Assembly: GCF_002355595.1 (NCBI RefSeq)
Contig: NZ_AP017422.1
Coordinates: 6,762,823 to 6,826,822 of the forward strand
Length of the DNA: 64,000 bases
Direction of reading: 5' to 3'
Origin: Filimonas lacunae
GTDB taxonomy: Bacteria > Bacteroidota > Bacteroidia > Chitinophagales > Chitinophagaceae
Positions within the stretch are counted from its first letter, which is position 1, and each line of letters begins with the position of its first letter. A model generated the notes under the pieces. It saw nothing but the letters and a program-made list of their open reading frames with translations. It searched no databases and was not told the origin of the DNA. Shown here piece by piece: positions 62,574 to 64,000 of the stretch. Made by a program: the position numbers and the translations under genes.

Positions 62574-64000
62574 ATGAAACACTATATCGCCATCCTCTGT
62601 CTCTTGTTTTGCCAACTGGCACAGGCACAGCCCAACAAAGGCAATACGCGGAAAGCACCCACTAAAAAAGATGTAGACGAAACCCTGAAACAGGTGCAAC
62701 AAATGATGGATGAGTTAAGCCCCGAAGACAGGCGTATGCTGGACAGCCTGGGCGTAAAACCCTCTTCCTTTAAAAACCTGACTAAACTGAACGATCAGCA
62801 ACTGGCCCAGGGCTGGGAAGAAGCCAATCGCATAGTACCCAAGCGGGATGCATCCCGCATCGATGCCATTCCACCCGCTTTCAGCAATGCAGGCACTGCC
62901 GCTTATATCACTTCTGTTCAAAATAAAACCCTGCCGCAACTGAAACCTGCTGTTGTTACTATGGGCAAGAAAATATATGCCACCCTACAGGAACAAGGCA
63001 GCAATGCACGCAAAACAGGAAACGCTGCTGCTGCCTTATGGATAATGGGTAAAACACAACTGGCCTTTTATATCATGGGTAAAGCCTGCGAGCAGGATGC
63101 CACCAACACGGACAACCTCAGCAACTATGCCGCCATGTTAAGTATGACAGGTGCGCCACAGCTGGCTATCCCTCTACTCAATAATCTAAACACCCGCTTT
63201 CCACGCAACAGTACCTTACTCAACAACCTGGGACAAGCCTGGTTTGCTTTAGGCGACATCAATAAAGCTGAAAAGTATATCGACAGCACCATACGCATAG
63301 CCACTTTTCATACACAGGCCAATTACACCAAATGCCTGATAGAACAAAGCAGGGGTAACAATCCAGGCGCTATAGCCGCAGGTAAAAAGTCTATCAGGCA
63401 AGGATTTAGTACAGATAAGGAAGACCGGTTACGTGAATTAGGTTATCAGATGAACATCAACGATGTTACCGTTCCGCCTATGTACCAAAATGATCCGCTG
63501 CAATTGGGTGGCTTTACACATCCCGCTTTCCCGAAGTCGGTAAAAGCCTGCGTGGTAGCCCAGGCGGAATGGACTGCTTTTGTTACCGAAATAGACAAGA
63601 ACCTTCAACAGCTGCAAAAAGAACTGGCTACAGCGAATGAAAATGGCAAAACAGCTATGCAAAACAGGATACAGCAAAGTGTAGCCGCCACACAGGCTTC
63701 TTTGCAATCGGGCCTGCCGCCAACACCCGTGCAACTATCACCCATGTATGCATCCCGTGCAGAAATGCGACTTGGAAAAACTCAGGAAGATTACGAACGG
63801 AAGCTAAAGGAGTATGCAGAAAAGCTCACTGCTTTTACTGAGGGACGTGGCAAACAATTGCAAGACGCTTACAACACCGAAATGAAAAAACTACAGGAGG
63901 AAGACAAAAAGCAAACAGGAGAAGGAAAGCCCAACAAAGATTATTGCCCGTTGTACCGCGAAGCTTCTGACAAATTTTTAAATGGCTATAACACGGTATG
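62574..64000 (+). CDS. Secreted TPR-like protein (partial, runs off the right edge)
   Basis: An open frame of at least 475 residues, without a stop before the window end. It starts with a signal peptide (MKHYIAILCLLFCQLAQAQ). A region beginning KKDVDETLKQVQQMMDELSP precedes TPR-like helices at about 165-265 (NLSNYAAMLSMTGAPQLAIP; LGQAWFALGDINKAEKYIDS). Further on it is Lys/Glu/Gln-rich and probably coiled coil (EDYERKLKEYAEKLTAFTEG). It is divergent from the TPR kinase and shares the repeat-bearing promoter region, so it may be a target of that system. Function is unknown. Confidence 0.82.
   Translation, partial: MKHYIAILCLLFCQLAQAQPNKGNTRKAPTKKDVDETLKQVQQMMDELSPEDRRMLDSLGVKPSSFKNLTKLNDQQLAQGWEEANRIVPKRDASRIDAIPPAFSNAGTAAYITSVQNKTLPQLKPAVVTMGKKIYATLQEQGSNARKTGNAAAALWIMGKTQLAFYIMGKACEQDATNTDNLSNYAAMLSMTGAPQLAIPLLNNLNTRFPRNSTLLNNLGQAWFALGDINKAEKYIDSTIRIATFHTQANYTKCLIEQSRGNNPGAIAAGKKSIRQGFSTDKEDRLRELGYQMNINDVTVPPMYQNDPLQLGGFTHPAFPKSVKACVVAQAEWTAFVTEIDKNLQQLQKELATANENGKTAMQNRIQQSVAATQASLQSGLPPTPVQLSPMYASRAEMRLGKTQEDYERKLKEYAEKLTAFTEGRGKQLQDAYNTEMKKLQEEDKKQTGEGKPNKDYCPLYREASDKFLNGYNTV

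Noticed and set aside
1-64000. Mobile elements, prophage, CRISPR arrays, tRNA or rRNA genes
   Set aside because: I found no transposase or integrase frames, regularly spaced repeats, or recognisable tRNA/rRNA sequence.

Overview
The window looks like chromosome of a Bacteroidota bacterium, most likely Chitinophagaceae (Chitinophaga/Niastella/Filimonas-like). The reasons are a SusC/SusD polysaccharide utilisation locus, many lipoproteins with a Cys-Lys-Lys-Asp type start, several exact TAnnTTTG -7 promoter boxes, a MoxR/DUF58/BatA-type cluster, and two-component genes of Bacteroidota type. I see no rRNA, tRNA, insertion sequence, prophage or CRISPR array. The taxonomic call is inference from gene content.

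Region 1 (1-14361, minus strand) is a beta-mannan utilisation operon read right to left: SusC, SusD, a TIG-domain surface lipoprotein, a two-catalytic-domain GH5-GH26 mannanase, a sodium/solute symporter, a GH130 mannosylglucose phosphorylase, an AGE-family epimerase and a GH3 beta-glucosidase that runs off the left edge. The pathway reads as surface hydrolysis of mannan to mannobiose, import, epimerisation to mannosylglucose, and phosphorolysis to mannose-1-phosphate plus glucose. A divergent AraC regulator (14595-15479) probably controls it.

Region 2 (15480-23200) holds a small DUF3820 gene and then a vitamin B12 uptake operon on the minus strand. A clear cobalamin riboswitch precedes a BtuB-like TonB receptor, two BtuG-like beta-propeller lipoproteins and an EF-hand-like surface lipoprotein. 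An L,D-transpeptidase gene diverges from it.

Region 3 (23217-41244) has a PAP2-like membrane protein and rpoN, then a plus-strand cluster: MoxR ATPase, DUF58, BatA-like protein, DUF4175-like protein, a second membrane protein, and TldD/TldE. A second, closely related TldD/TldE pair follows after an inverted alpha/beta hydrolase gene. Region 4 (41335-43890) carries a Tat-exported asparaginase family protein, CvfB and a small ankyrin protein.

Region 5 (44215-50652) is a light-sensing operon. A bacteriophytochrome photosensory module without a kinase domain is followed by a CheB-CheR-PAS-histidine kinase of 1504 residues and a stand-alone receiver. Region 6 (51063-64000) is mixed: a DUF892 ferritin-like protein, a long AT-rich intergenic stretch, PhzF and EamA genes divergent from a MocR regulator, a secreted trypsin-like protease, a ChaN/EreA-like secreted protein with a striking 18-bp palindrome at its start codon, a PEBP protein, an AraC regulator, a TPR-kinase/LuxR two-component pair, and a TPR protein cut by the right edge.

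Nothing here is clearly a wholly new system. The best leads are the riboswitch-controlled B12 operon with two BtuG-like proteins, the split phytochrome-CheB/CheR kinase operon, the duplicated and apparently Tat-exported TldD/TldE pairs, and several uncharacterised regulatory repeats.
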